Numbered from the stretch's first letter, positions 46,212-55,848 are shown. The stretch: DNA of 61,333 nucleotides from Lachnospiraceae bacterium (GCA_021205385.1 JAJPXQ010000089.1:1-61333), one strand, 5' to 3'. Translations and numbers: made by a program. Notes: a model not told the origin generated them from the sequence alone.

Positions 46212-47137
46212 CCGTTCTCCTTTTCCCAAAATGTCGGATTCATCGTGCACCAGAGAATCACGCGGCGCGGCAGCCTCTCATAATGCTGCCCCATCCGGTA
46301 TCCGAGAAATTTTCCCGCACTCTGCGCCAGTACCTGTGCTGTCAGCCACGGTTTCCCGATCTGCACACAATAACGCAGACTCTTCTTTACAAGCCGGATC
46401 CCCTCCGACTCGGAGCGCAGACCGCCGAACACCTCCGGATGCATTGTCTGGGATACTGCGAGGTCAAAGTTCCGGTGGAGCTGCTGCAGCGCGCTGTAGT
46501 TGTGGGAATGATACACACGCGCATCCGCGCAATAGGCAATTCGTCCGCCGGCCTGCACAAGTTTCCCTGCAAATATCATATCCTCATTAAAAATGGTTTG
46601 CTTCGTGAAGCCGCCGAATTCCAGGTATTTATCCCGCCGCCAGGCTGCACATACGTTAGAGCAGAAGAAAGTCTTAATGCCAAGCTCATCCAGGTCAGAA
46701 AGGCCCTTCAGGCGACTTTCCGCCGGATAATTGAAGCTCCTGGTATAGCGCTCCACCTCCCGGCATTCCTTTCGCGGAAGCTGACGCGCGTAGGCCGCCC
46801 ACACGGTGGAATCCGCAAAGGGACGCAAAAGCTCCTCTATCAGCCTTGTATCCGCAGGCAGCGCGTCCTGCGTCATGCAGACGACGATATCCGCTTCCGA
46901 CAGCCGAAACCCCTGATCCCGCGTGCCGCCATGGTCGAAGTCCTCCTTTTTCAGGTGATGGACTTCCACATTTTCATATTTTTCATCCAGGCCCGCCGGG
47001 AAGTACGCTTTCTCCGTGTTCATCAGGATAATCCGGTGAATCGGATACTTCTGCGCCTTCAGCCGGTCGAGCAGTTTTTCAAGCTGAGCTCCCGGTCGGT
47101 ATACGGGGATCAGCACATCTACTCTCCACTGCGCCAT
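46208..47137 (-). CDS. Family 2 glycosyltransferase (rhamnosyltransferase-like)
   Basis: This 309-residue GT-A enzyme starts VDVLIPVYRPGAQLEKLLDRL and carries HLKKEDFDHGGTRDQGF, the pattern of the RfbF/rhamnosyltransferase branch, with FCSNVCAAWRRDKYLEFGGF near the acceptor site. The donor is probably dTDP-rhamnose, by similarity only. No transmembrane domain is seen. It lies 4 bp downstream of glmS and overlaps the TPR lipoprotein gene. Confidence 0.87.
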   Translation of the reverse strand: MAQWRVDVLIPVYRPGAQLEKLLDRLKAQKYPIHRIILMNTEKAYFPAGLDEKYENVEVHHLKKEDFDHGGTRDQGFRLSEADIVVCMTQDALPADTRLIEELLRPFADSTVWAAYARQLPRKECREVERYTRSFNYPAESRLKGLSDLDELGIKTFFCSNVCAAWRRDKYLEFGGFTKQTIFNEDMIFAGKLVQAGGRIAYCADARVYHSHNYSALQQLHRNFDLAVSQTMHPEVFGGLRSESEGIRLVKKSLRYCVQIGKPWLTAQVLAQSAGKFLGYRMGQHYERLPRRVILWCTMNPTFWEKENG

Positions 47138-47141
47138 TTTT

Positions 47142-48971
47142 CTATTCCACCGTCACAGATTTCGCAAGGTTCCGCGGCTTATCGACGTCACAGCCCTTCG
47201 CAAGCGCTACATAGTAGGCGAATATCTGCAGCGGAATCACCGCCAGCGAGTCCGTGAAGTACGGGTTTGTCTTCGGTATGTAAATCACGTAATCCGCTGT
47301 CTTTTCACAATCGGTGTGCCCCAGATTGGTCACTGCCATCACAAAGGCACCCCGGCTCTTCACTTCCACGACATTACTGAGTGTTTTCTTGTAGAGATCC
47401 TCCTGCGTCATGATCGCGGCCACAAGCGTGCCCTCCTCGATCAGAGAAATCGTACCGTGTTTGAGCTCACCTGCCGCATAGGCTTCCGAGTGAATATACG
47501 AAATCTCCTTAAGCTTCAGAGAACCCTCCAGAGAGATCGCGTAATCAATACCCCTTCCAATGAAAAATACGCTCTTCGCCGCCGCGTAGCGGTTTGCAAA
47601 GCGCTGCAGACGCTCCTTGTTCGCCAGTACCATCTCAATCTGATCCGGCAGTTTCTGCAGATCACGAATCAGGTCAGCCATCTCCTCCCCGCCAATGGTA
47701 CCCCGGACATCCGCAAGGCGCATGGCCAGCAGGTAGAGTGCCACCAGCTGCGTACTGTAAGCCTTCGTCGTCGCGACGGCGATCTCCGGTCCTGCCCAGG
47801 TATACATGACATGATCTGCCTCGCGGGCGATCGAGCTGCCGACCACATTGACAATGCCGAGCACCGTGACGCCCGGATGTCGCTTCGCCTCCCGGAGTGC
47901 CGCCAGAGAGTCCGCCGTCTCACCTGACTGGCTTATGACAACGACCAGGGTATTCTCATCAAGGATCGGCCTGCGGTAACGGAACTCACTCGCCAGATCG
48001 ACCTCCACCGGAATACGTACCATACCCTCGATCACATATTTCCCGGCCACGCCCACATGATAAGCGGAACCGCAGGCCACGATATAGATCTTGCGTATCG
48101 CAGCAAGCTCCTCCTCATTCATCCCGAGCTCCTCGATAACGATCTTTCCATCGCGGATCCGCGGACTGATGGTGTCGCGCACCGCCTTCGGCTGCTCATG
48201 GATCTCCTTGAACATAAAGTGCGCATAACCGCCCTTTTCTGCCGCGTTAACATCCCACTCGATCCGCGTGGACTCCTTTTCAAGCTCTTCGCAGTCAATA
48301 TTGTAGAAATGAATCTCATCCTTTGTGAGCTTCGCAACTTCCTCATTCTGAATGAAATAGACGTCACGCGTATATTTCAGGACAGCCGGCACGTCGGAAG
48401 CGATGATATTCCCATGGCCGCACTTACCGACAATGAGCGGACTGTCCTTGCGGACGGCATAGAGTTCATCCGGATGCTCACGGAACAGAATGCCAAACGC
48501 ATAGGAGCCCTCCACGCGCTGCATGACCTTCAGCACCGCCTCCAGCGGATCCCCCTTATAATAATAGTCGAGCAGATGCGCAATCACTTCGGTGTCCGTC
48601 TCGGATACAAACTCATAGCCTCTGGCGAGCAGCAGCTTACGGAGCTTTATATAGTTCTCTATGATTCCATTGTGGACAACCACAATCGATTTATCCTTAT
48701 TAAAATGGGGATGCGCATTCTCATCACTCGGCGATCCGTGCGTCGCCCAGCGCGTATGACCGATTCCAAGCGTCCCCGGCAGTTTCTCGCCGCCATGAGA
48801 CAGTTCGTGCAGCACCTGCAGCCGGCCGACCGATTTCATCACGTGGATCTCTTCTCCATCATAGACCGCAAGCCCCGCCGAGTCATAGCCCCGGTATTCC
48901 AGCTTTTCCAGGCCGTCCAGCAAGATGGGCGCAGCCTGCTCCGTTCCGATATATCCAACGATTCCGCACAT
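47142..48971 (-). CDS. glmS: Glutamine-fructose-6-phosphate aminotransferase
   Basis: GlmS makes glucosamine-6-phosphate for peptidoglycan and surface glycans. The N-terminal Cys of MCGIVGYIG is the glutaminase nucleophile, with HTRWATHGSPSDENAHPH following; two SIS domains (SQSGETADSLAALREAK; IGRGIDYAISLEGSLKLKEISYIHSEAYAAGELKHG) and the C-terminal KPRNLAKSVTVE complete it. The 609-residue length is normal. The 74-nt gap upstream holds a terminator hairpin but no room for a glmS ribozyme. It supplies sugar precursor to the surrounding glycan locus. Confidence 0.98.
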   Translation of the reverse strand: MCGIVGYIGTEQAAPILLDGLEKLEYRGYDSAGLAVYDGEEIHVMKSVGRLQVLHELSHGGEKLPGTLGIGHTRWATHGSPSDENAHPHFNKDKSIVVVHNGIIENYIKLRKLLLARGYEFVSETDTEVIAHLLDYYYKGDPLEAVLKVMQRVEGSYAFGILFREHPDELYAVRKDSPLIVGKCGHGNIIASDVPAVLKYTRDVYFIQNEEVAKLTKDEIHFYNIDCEELEKESTRIEWDVNAAEKGGYAHFMFKEIHEQPKAVRDTISPRIRDGKIVIEELGMNEEELAAIRKIYIVACGSAYHVGVAGKYVIEGMVRIPVEVDLASEFRYRRPILDENTLVVVISQSGETADSLAALREAKRHPGVTVLGIVNVVGSSIAREADHVMYTWAGPEIAVATTKAYSTQLVALYLLAMRLADVRGTIGGEEMADLIRDLQKLPDQIEMVLANKERLQRFANRYAAAKSVFFIGRGIDYAISLEGSLKLKEISYIHSEAYAAGELKHGTISLIEEGTLVAAIMTQEDLYKKTLSNVVEVKSRGAFVMAVTNLGHTDCEKTADYVIYIPKTNPYFTDSLAVIPLQIFAYYVALAKGCDVDKPRNLAKSVTVE

Positions 48972-49002
48972 GGTTTCTCCTCCTTATAATCCATTCCTAT
49001 GT

Positions 49003-49036
49003 AAAAGGCGAGGAAAGTATCCATACCCCCTCGCCT
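49003..49036 (-). terminator. Terminator-like hairpin between the LCP gene and glmS
   Basis: AGGCGAGG (49006-49013) pairs with CCTCGCCT (49029-49036) around a 15-nt loop, followed by only three or four T. It is probably a partial terminator that lets some transcription into glmS. Confidence 0.6.
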
Positions 49037-49045
49037 GTCCGTCGT

Positions 49046-50185
49046 TTAATATCCGGTGTCCGCCGTGATCTGCGCCGCGATCTCCTTCACCTCATCGGAG
49101 GGTTCATAGTCGGAGTTGTTGAACAGATATTCATGCAGCTGTTTCACATTCTCCTCCAGATCAACCGGTACGACACAGGAACCCTTTCCGCTGATCGTGG
49201 ATGAAACCTTATCGAATGGGAAACCTGTCGTATCCACAATGTCATAGGTGAGCAGCTCCGGCGCCATCGCAATAAGCTCTTCATTCGTATAGTTCGTGGC
49301 TACCAGCGGGAAGACGGCATTGATAATCTCATTAATCGTCGAAATATCCGTCTCCTTCGCCTTGCTGACAAGCTGCAGGATCACCTCGCGCTGGCGTTCT
49401 GTTCTCTTAAAGTCATCGCCCGCCGTGTAGCGGATCCGGCAGTAGGATGTCGCCTGCACGCCGTCCAGGGTCTGCAGACCGGCTGAGGTGAGAGCCGTCG
49501 TCTCAATCCCGGTGACCTCCGAAGTCTCGACGATGTAGTTGTTCAGATGCTCGAGTTCCGCCTCATCCACTTCAATATCGACGCCGCCCAGATAATCAAC
49601 CGTCTTCGTCAGACCCAGGAAGTCCACGCTGACATAATACTGAATGTCCAGATCGAGGTTCATATTCAGCATGCTGATGGCCTGCTCCGGGCCGCCGGCC
49701 GAATAGGCGCCATTACATTTGTTATACTTGCCGTTCGCAAGATTCAGATACGTATCGCGATAGACGCTGACCAGCTTTACCTCCTTTGTATCGTTGTTAA
49801 TACTGGCGATGATGATCGTATCACTGCGGTTTCCGCTGCCCAGCTGCCCTGCCTGACGGGTGTCGAGTCCAAACAGTGCGATCGTCGTGTAACCGGACAT
49901 CGTCTGTACTGTCGACTCCTGAATCGTCTCGTTGACCTGGATCTCCTCTGTATCTACATCCGGTCTCTGCAGGGTATCCAGCTTACTGACCACCCAGAAA
50001 CCGATTATCAGCACAAGGATGGCTACAAGCTCCACGCCAAAGATGACCAGTCTCCTTTTCTTCTTTCCCTTCTTCTTCTGGGAGGCTCCTTTTCTGCCTG
50101 TGGAGGCATGTTTTCCTGAGGACGTTTCCGTCCTGCGTGAAGCGCTCTTTTTGGAGCTTGTTTTTTTCACAGTCTCTTTTGCCAT
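49046..50185 (-). CDS. LytR-CpsA-Psr (LCP) family glycopolymer transferase
   Basis: LCP proteins move undecaprenyl-linked glycopolymers onto peptidoglycan. The 379-residue protein has a long basic Lys/Ser/Arg N-terminus, one membrane segment (about residues 46-66), and the extracytoplasmic LCP domain. GNRSDTIIIASINNDTKEVKLVSVYRDTYL contains the conserved Arg and Asp that bind pyrophosphate and metal; ATSYCRIRYTAGDDFKRTERQREVI is the second conserved block. The next gene upstream is the initiating sugar transferase, so the polymer built here is probably attached by this enzyme. Confidence 0.94.
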   Translation of the reverse strand: MAKETVKKTSSKKSASRRTETSSGKHASTGRKGASQKKKGKKKRRLVIFGVELVAILVLIIGFWVVSKLDTLQRPDVDTEEIQVNETIQESTVQTMSGYTTIALFGLDTRQAGQLGSGNRSDTIIIASINNDTKEVKLVSVYRDTYLNLANGKYNKCNGAYSAGGPEQAISMLNMNLDLDIQYYVSVDFLGLTKTVDYLGGVDIEVDEAELEHLNNYIVETSEVTGIETTALTSAGLQTLDGVQATSYCRIRYTAGDDFKRTERQREVILQLVSKAKETDISTINEIINAVFPLVATNYTNEELIAMAPELLTYDIVDTTGFPFDKVSSTISGKGSCVVPVDLEENVKQLHEYLFNNSDYEPSDEVKEIAAQITADTGY

Positions 50186-50207
50186 GATTCATCCTTTCTA
50201 CGCCTGT

Positions 50208-51617
50208 TTAATAAGCATTCTTATTGACAAACCCCTTGAAGAAGGTCTGGATCAGAATCCGGATGTCCAGCCCTATCGTCCAGTTCTCAATATAATACAA
50301 GTCGTATTCAATTCTCTTTTTGATCGATGTATCTCCCCGGTATCCGTTTACCTGCGCCCAGCCGGTCATTCCAGGGCGAACCTGGTGTTTGATCATGTAG
50401 CGCGGAATCTCTTCGCGGAATTTTTCCACAAAAAGCGGGCGTTCCGGCCTGGGTCCCACCAGGCTCATATCGCCCTTCAGGACATTGAACAGCTGCGGCA
50501 GCTCATCAATGCTGGTCCGGCGGATAATCCTTCCGACTTTCGTCACTCTGGGATCGTCCCGAACGGTCCATGCCCGTTTCTCACTGCTCACAGACTGCAC
50601 TTCCATTGAACGGAACTTATACATCTGAAAGGTCTGGTTATGGAGCCCTACACGCTCCTGTTTATATATCAGCGGCCCTCTGGATGTCGACTTGACCAGA
50701 ATCGCCGTAACCAGCATAATTGGCGAAAAAACAACAATTGCAACAACAGCACCCACGATATCCATGGCACGCTTGCAGACCATATTGAAGGTGTTCGTGA
50801 GCGGCACATGGCGGATATTGATTACCGGAAGTCCCTGCAGATCCTCCGTATAAGGTCTGGTCGGGATAATCTCGTTATAATCCGGGACGAATTTTGTGTG
50901 TACACCGGATTTCTCACAGGTCGCAACAATACGTTTCAGCTTGTAATACTCCCGCAGCGCCATCGTGATCGCGATCTCATCCAGCCGGTTATTCTCCAGG
51001 ATCTCGCCCAGCTCCTCGGTTGTGCCTATTACCTGCACTCCCTTATAAGTGTATCCGATCTCCCGGTTGTCATCCAGAATGCCGTATACCCGGTAGCCCC
51101 ATTGCGGATTAACGAAAATCCGGTCGATGAACTCCTCCGCCGCGCTGCTGTACCCCACGAAAATAATATGACGCAGATTGAAGCCGCTCCGTCGCAGATG
51201 CCGCAGGAAAAGCCGGATCAGATTTCTCACAAACGTTTCCAGCACGATGTTGATCACATAGAAGTAGAACAGCATCGACCTGGAGTATTCCGTCGCGTAG
51301 TCGTTGTAGTCGCGCAGCAGGAAAAACACGCCCATGATAAGCAGCAGACCAACCGTATTCGCTTTTACGATGTTGCCGCCTTCCAGCCTGCGCCCCTGTA
51401 CGCGCTTCGGCGTGTACAGATTGAAGGCCAGATACAGTACCAGATACAGCGGGACGATGCCAACCAGCGTCAGCATGTACTGCTGGAAGCTTAAGCCCCG
51501 CGGATCCCGCAGCACGAGGAATTTGAAGACCCAGGACAGCACATACGATACACAGATGACCAGGGCGTCGACCACAACCTGCAGCCGATTGAAATAACGC
51601 TGATTATCCTTAATCAT
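50208..51617 (-). CDS. Undecaprenyl-phosphate sugar phosphotransferase (exopolysaccharide initiating enzyme)
   Basis: This 469-residue membrane protein starts a surface polysaccharide by placing a sugar-1-phosphate on undecaprenyl phosphate. Four N-terminal transmembrane helices and a CoA-binding-like Rossmann region ([17 protein letters not shown]) precede the bacterial sugar transferase domain: [65 protein letters not shown] and [13 protein letters not shown]. This is the WbaP/CpsE type; sugar identity is not visible. LCP ligase is directly downstream. Confidence 0.95.
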   Translation of the reverse strand: MIKDNQRYFNRLQVVVDALVICVSYVLSWVFKFLVLRDPRGLSFQQYMLTLVGIVPLYLVLYLAFNLYTPKRVQGRRLEGGNIVKANTVGLLLIMGVFFLLRDYNDYATEYSRSMLFYFYVINIVLETFVRNLIRLFLRHLRRSGFNLRHIIFVGYSSAAEEFIDRIFVNPQWGYRVYGILDDNREIGYTYKGVQVIGTTEELGEILENNRLDEIAITMALREYYKLKRIVATCEKSGVHTKFVPDYNEIIPTRPYTEDLQGLPVINIRHVPLTNTFNMVCKRAMDIVGAVVAIVVFSPIMLVTAILVKSTSRGPLIYKQERVGLHNQTFQMYKFRSMEVQSVSSEKRAWTVRDDPRVTKVGRIIRRTSIDELPQLFNVLKGDMSLVGPRPERPLFVEKFREEIPRYMIKHQVRPGMTGWAQVNGYRGDTSIKKRIEYDLYYIENWTIGLDIRILIQTFFKGFVNKNAY

Positions 51618-51651
51618 AAATACTCACCCGTTGTTCCTCCTTTGTTCCCGC

Positions 51652-52611
51652 CTATGAGGGCAGGCGCAGAATATTTCTCCACAGCTCCAGCTGGAGCCGC
51701 GCGCACACCGGAATGTGCTCCGCGCGGAAGGAAAAGCGCCGGTCACGGTTTGCTCTGCACAGGGCGATTCCCCTCTTCAGACCTCTCAGGTAATCCCTGC
51801 CAAAGCCCTTCTTTACAAAATACAGATATTTTATCAGATATCCTGCCAGCAAAAACGGCATGTTCAGCAGGATCTGCGGTAATGGCATATTCTTGTATAT
51901 GATATAAATACTGTTTCCCGCCGCATATCCCACCTTGAAGCTGTTGTGGCGGGATCCGCTCGAGGCGCTGCCCATGTGGTACACTTTTGCGCGGGGCTCA
52001 TAGCGGTTTTCATATCCCATGAGTCTGGCGCGCCAGCAGATATCTACATCCTCAAGATAGACAAAATGTGCTTCGTCGAAGCCTCCCAGCTTCTCAATGA
52101 CGCTCCTGCGGTAAATAGCTGCTCCCGCACAGGAAGAAAAAATCTTTCCTCCCTTCGGCCAGGCGTCTGCGGGCTTTCCTTTTCCCCTGGAAAAAGCCCA
52201 GCCCAGCGCACAGTAGAGATCACCCGCGCTGTCCAGAAGCGCTCTGTCCTGATACTGGAGCATACAGGCCTGACAGGAGAAGCACCTTTTATGCCTGCGG
52301 ATCGTGGCAAACAGTCTCGCCGCAAAATCCGGCTCTGCCTCCGTATCATTATTCAGCAGAATCACATATTTGCTCTTTGCCCGCCGGACCCCCTCGTTCA
52401 CCGCACGGCTGAAACCATAGTTCTGATCCAGGGAAACCAGCTCGCACTCCGGGAATTTCCGGCTTATATAGTCCTGACTCCCATCGGTGGAACCGTTATC
52501 CACCACAATCACCTGGGCGCTCACGCCCTTCTGGTTCAGAACAGAGTGAAGGCACGTATCCAGCACCGCCATTCCGTTATAATTGGGAATCACAATCGTT
52601 ACATCCGGCAT
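51652..52611 (-). CDS. Family 2 glycosyltransferase
   Basis: The 319-residue protein is a GT-A enzyme: VTIVIPNYNGMAVLDTCLHSVLNQ, VVDNGSTDGSQDYI, the NDTEAEPDF (DxD-like) segment, and YLEDVDICWRARLMGYENRYEPRAKVYH. It is of the rhamnosyl/Wbb type often seen in exopolysaccharide loci. A hydrophobic stretch near the C-terminus may bind the membrane. It precedes the sugar transferase by 34 bp. Confidence 0.9.
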   Translation of the reverse strand: MPDVTIVIPNYNGMAVLDTCLHSVLNQKGVSAQVIVVDNGSTDGSQDYISRKFPECELVSLDQNYGFSRAVNEGVRRAKSKYVILLNNDTEAEPDFAARLFATIRRHKRCFSCQACMLQYQDRALLDSAGDLYCALGWAFSRGKGKPADAWPKGGKIFSSCAGAAIYRRSVIEKLGGFDEAHFVYLEDVDICWRARLMGYENRYEPRAKVYHMGSASSGSRHNSFKVGYAAGNSIYIIYKNMPLPQILLNMPFLLAGYLIKYLYFVKKGFGRDYLRGLKRGIALCRANRDRRFSFRAEHIPVCARLQLELWRNILRLPS

Positions 52612-52625
52612 TTTCCGTTCTCTCC

Positions 52626-54389
52626 CTAATAAATTTCCCCTATCCGGAAATCCGTATCCTTCAACGAGAGATTCGGGTTATAATATCCATCCGGTTCTTT
52701 CAGGAATTCTTTCCATTTTCTGGAGAACTGCGCTGCCGGTCTTACATTCCTGCGTCTGGGCGCCCGGCCCTTCTGCAGAATAAATACTGCTCCCGGCTCA
52801 TATACATTCCGAAGACCGAGTCGCTCCAGCTTCAGACACAGATCCACATCCCGCATCCGCTCCTCCACATCTTCAGAAAATCCGCCGACCTTCAGGAAGT
52901 TGTCCCTTCTCACCATCATGGCCTGACCGGACAATGCATGATAATTCTGCTGCAAAACCGCCTTGTGGAAATAGCCGGTGTAGCCGGCCTTCAGGCCTTC
53001 AAAGGCGACGCCTGCCTGACCGTTCAATCCGATAATCCGGGCTCCGTATCGCAGCCGCAGACTGCTGTCATATACTCTGCCTCCCACTGCGCCGACGCCT
53101 TTTCTCTGCGCATTTCCGAGAAGCAACTCCATGTAATCCGCGCCGGTCGTACCGATCCGGCTGTCCAGAAACAGCAGGTACTCACTTTCCAGCTTTTCGG
53201 CAAGGCTGGTAAATGTTACAGATTTGTTACACGCACCAGTACAATATACTACTTTAATCGGAATTTGTCTATATTCTTTGATAAAATTTAAAACAGTCTT
53301 ATTTTTCTTCGGCATGTCCAGAAGCATCAGCATCTCAAAATTCGTATAAGTCCGTCGCTTCGAGATTGCCTTCAGGAATTTTCTCAGCTTTCCGATATCC
53401 GGCGCCCCCAGCAGCACAATGCAGACCTTCGGCACCGAGCAAAGCGTATAGTGAATGCGGTAAAATCCCGCATTTTCCATGCAATCCACCCGCGCGTCCT
53501 CGCCGCAGCGCTTAAGATGCGCCTCCAGAGCCCGTCTCCCCGCCTCAGCCGCATAGGACTTATTCTGTGCGTCTCCGGCCGTCGAGCCCTCGCTGCAGCG
53601 CCAGTGATACAGGATCTGCGGGATATGCCCGATCTTCTCTGTCTGTTCCACGCAGCGCAGGACAAAATCATAATCCTGTGCGCCGTCAAACTCCCCCCTG
53701 AAACCGCCGACGCGCTCTGTCAGCTCTCTCTTTACGACAAGAAAATGACAGATATAATTGTTGCTGCGCAGCAGCTCCGGGTTGTAATCCGGTTTAAAAT
53801 GCGGCTGAAAGAACGTTCCGGAGTCCGGGCTCAGCTTATCCTCGTCCGTGTAGATCAGCTCCGGCCGGGGATCGCTCTGCAGCAGCTCTGCCACTTCAAA
53901 AAGCGCATGCTCTTCCAGAACGTCGTCATGATCCAGCAATGCGACATATTCACCCGTCGCCATACCAAGCGCAGCATTGGTATTACCGGAGATCCCGAGG
54001 TTTTCCGGGAGGCGCCTGTAACGAATGCGGGAATCCTGGTTCATATAGCCGCTCAATACCGACTCCAGGCTGTCGTCACCGCTGCCGTCTGCAAGACAGA
54101 GTTCCAGATTTCCATAAGTCTGCCCCAGCACCGATTCCACCATCTCCCGCAGAAACATCTCCGGAGTACGGTAAAGGGGCACCACCACGCTGATCAGAGG
54201 ACTGTACGGAAACCGATGTCCCCTCTGCAGTTCCTTCTCCCGGGCAGACGGCCGTCCCGCAAACAGCCAGTCCTGATAATCCTTTTCCAGGCTGTTTCTC
54301 TCCAGCCTCTCCCGCGCCTTAAAATATAATTTTCCTACACCATAGCTTTTCGCGTAATGATAGCCGCGTTTTGCATAGTCAGATTTCAT
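52626..54389 (-). CDS. Large family 2 glycosyltransferase with a second, degenerate GT-A domain
   Basis: The 587-residue protein begins with a helical N-terminal part (about 65 residues). A complete GT-A domain follows (ISVVVPLYRTPEMFLREMVESVL, LADGSGDDSLESVL, ALLDHDDVLEEHALFE with DHDD, YTDEDKL). From about residue 320 a second GT-A-like domain follows (CIVLLGAPDIGKLRKFLK, LLFLDSRIGTTGADYMELLL, GVGAVGGRVYD, MMVRRDNFLKVGGFSEDVEERMRDVDLCLKLERLG). Its DxD position reads DSR, so it may be non-catalytic. The DNA between the domains is AT-rich and contains a promoter and a WalR-type box. The ribosome binding site is weak, suggesting coupling to DUF4956. Confidence 0.9.
   Translation of the reverse strand: MKSDYAKRGYHYAKSYGVGKLYFKARERLERNSLEKDYQDWLFAGRPSAREKELQRGHRFPYSPLISVVVPLYRTPEMFLREMVESVLGQTYGNLELCLADGSGDDSLESVLSGYMNQDSRIRYRRLPENLGISGNTNAALGMATGEYVALLDHDDVLEEHALFEVAELLQSDPRPELIYTDEDKLSPDSGTFFQPHFKPDYNPELLRSNNYICHFLVVKRELTERVGGFRGEFDGAQDYDFVLRCVEQTEKIGHIPQILYHWRCSEGSTAGDAQNKSYAAEAGRRALEAHLKRCGEDARVDCMENAGFYRIHYTLCSVPKVCIVLLGAPDIGKLRKFLKAISKRRTYTNFEMLMLLDMPKKNKTVLNFIKEYRQIPIKVVYCTGACNKSVTFTSLAEKLESEYLLFLDSRIGTTGADYMELLLGNAQRKGVGAVGGRVYDSSLRLRYGARIIGLNGQAGVAFEGLKAGYTGYFHKAVLQQNYHALSGQAMMVRRDNFLKVGGFSEDVEERMRDVDLCLKLERLGLRNVYEPGAVFILQKGRAPRRRNVRPAAQFSRKWKEFLKEPDGYYNPNLSLKDTDFRIGEIY
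53215..53271 (-). promoter_or_regulatory. Intragenic promoter with WalR-type box
   Basis: Within the large glycosyltransferase gene, TAGACA, 17 nt and TATATT (53243-53271) read on the minus strand. After 11 nt comes TGTAAC-N5-TGTAAC (53215-53231), the same layout as at the NlpC/P60 promoter. The stretch is AT-rich amid GC-rich coding DNA. It could drive the downstream glycosyltransferase, sugar transferase and LCP genes. Confidence 0.5.
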
Positions 54390-54391
54390 AT

Positions 54392-55069
54392 TTAAAAGGT
54401 AACCTCTCCATCATGTGCGATCAGGGATGCGCTGATCATGCCGTCCAGCGCCGCGACCTCAGACACGAGAGCGCTCTCGTCCTTCACGCGAAGCTCTATC
54501 ACCATGTCCAGTCGATCTTTGGAAAGATTTCTGGACTTCACCCTGTATGATTTCGTGTAGCGTGTGACAACCTCCAGAATCTCCTTCTCAGAATCCATCA
54601 CGGAGCTGTTCACTACAAGCATCGCCGGTACTTTTGCCACCGGAAGCATGTCCAGCACCAGGATGAACACCGTCACCACGACAGATGTGATCAACGCCAC
54701 TTCATAAAGGCTCGCGCCGCAGATAATGCCGACGCTGATCGACCAGAACAGAAAAACCAGATCCATCGGATCCTTGATCGCGGTACGGAAACGGACAATG
54801 GACAGCGCGCCGACCATACCAAGAGATATGACCAGATTGGACTGCATTGCCAGAATGATAGCCGCTGTGATCAGAGCCATCGCCGTCAGGGAGATCGCAA
54901 AATTCTTGGAATAGAAGACCTTCCTGGTCACCAGCCGGTAGATCGCAAAAATATAGAGACCGAGCAGGGCAGTCATGAAAAGTGTCGCCGCGATCTTCGC
55001 GGTCGTGATATCCATGCTCGTGAATCCTTCCAGAAATGAGTTTTTAAAAATATCTGAAAATCCTACCAT
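54392..55069 (-). CDS. DUF4956 membrane protein
   Basis: The 225-residue protein has about four transmembrane segments in its first 150 residues, then a soluble C-terminal domain resembling an ACT-like fold (EILEVVTRYTKSYRVKSRNLSKDRLDMVIELRVKDES). The signature GALSIVRFRTAIKDPMDL (about residues 86-103) between helices 3 and 4 marks DUF4956. No biochemical function is established for the family. It is encoded directly after the VTC-type polymerase and CotH genes, suggesting they act together at the membrane. AAAGGAG precedes the ATG. Confidence 0.88.
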   Translation of the reverse strand: MVGFSDIFKNSFLEGFTSMDITTAKIAATLFMTALLGLYIFAIYRLVTRKVFYSKNFAISLTAMALITAAIILAMQSNLVISLGMVGALSIVRFRTAIKDPMDLVFLFWSISVGIICGASLYEVALITSVVVTVFILVLDMLPVAKVPAMLVVNSSVMDSEKEILEVVTRYTKSYRVKSRNLSKDRLDMVIELRVKDESALVSEVAALDGMISASLIAHDGEVTF

Positions 55070-55097
55070 ATGTATTCTCCTTTATCCATCTTATTTT

Positions 55098-55814
55098 CTA
55101 AATTCCGTACCGCCTGCACAGATAATACTTGGAATAAGCCGTCTGCTGCAGGTTTTCCAGCTGCACCGTCCGGTAAATGTAATCCGGCAGATATTCGTCA
55201 TACTTGACCTCGAGGATATGCTGTCCCATCGGCATAATCGGTCTGAGCGGAATCTGATCCGTAAGAAACAGGTCGATTCTCCCCGATGAACTTATATTCT
55301 CGTCCAGCGTGATCCGCACATTGCCCAGCGGATATACATAGGGCGTGCGCTTATACTCCACGATTACCTTCGGCCTCATCAGCCTCGTGCGCATCTCGAG
55401 TCCCAGCTTACGCAAAAGCGGCGGCGAGTCCTTCGATATTTCCGGAAGTTCTCCCGCCATCAGAGCCCTGCACTGCTCCTCCGTGAGCGGACACTGGAGC
55501 TTCTGCGTCTTTCCGCGCTCTTTCCGCTTCAGTTCAAGTGAAATGCGCTCCGGACTGTGATTGTAAATACGGATACGAAACTTCTCACGCGGATCTGTGC
55601 CCGCCTCATTTTCCTGCATACAACGATCCTGATAATCGTCAAAATACAGGCTTCTGATGTTGTAGACGCCATCCGGCCCTGCGTGAGAATCATGGGCAAT
55701 CAGCCCGTTCAGCCTTGCCTCGATCACCCGGAGCTGCGCGTAAGAGCAGATGTATTTAAACTCATGCCGATAACGATTTTCCGGGAGTGATGGATCAAAG
55801 ATCTTTTTCTGCAT
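55098..55814 (-). CDS. VTC-domain polyphosphate polymerase
   Basis: The 238-residue protein is a triphosphate-tunnel enzyme like yeast Vtc4, which polymerises polyphosphate from ATP. Residues lining the tunnel are in place: RHEFKY near the start, RIRIYN (about 80-85), LELKRKERGKTQK (about 93-105), VEYKRTPY (about 152-159), VRITLDENI (about 166-174) and the metal-binding Glu in LEVKYDEYLP (about 201-210). There is no membrane segment, so it is cytosolic or bound to DUF4956. Activity is inferred. It lies between CotH and DUF4956. Confidence 0.9.
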   Translation of the reverse strand: MQKKIFDPSLPENRYRHEFKYICSYAQLRVIEARLNGLIAHDSHAGPDGVYNIRSLYFDDYQDRCMQENEAGTDPREKFRIRIYNHSPERISLELKRKERGKTQKLQCPLTEEQCRALMAGELPEISKDSPPLLRKLGLEMRTRLMRPKVIVEYKRTPYVYPLGNVRITLDENISSSGRIDLFLTDQIPLRPIMPMGQHILEVKYDEYLPDYIYRTVQLENLQQTAYSKYYLCRRYGI

Positions 55815-55848
55815 TCGTCTCTCCTTCTATTTTTATATTATTATTGTT

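Noticed and set aside
48972..49045. glmS ribozyme
   Set aside because: The gap is too short and no ribozyme core is seen; only a terminator-like hairpin is present.
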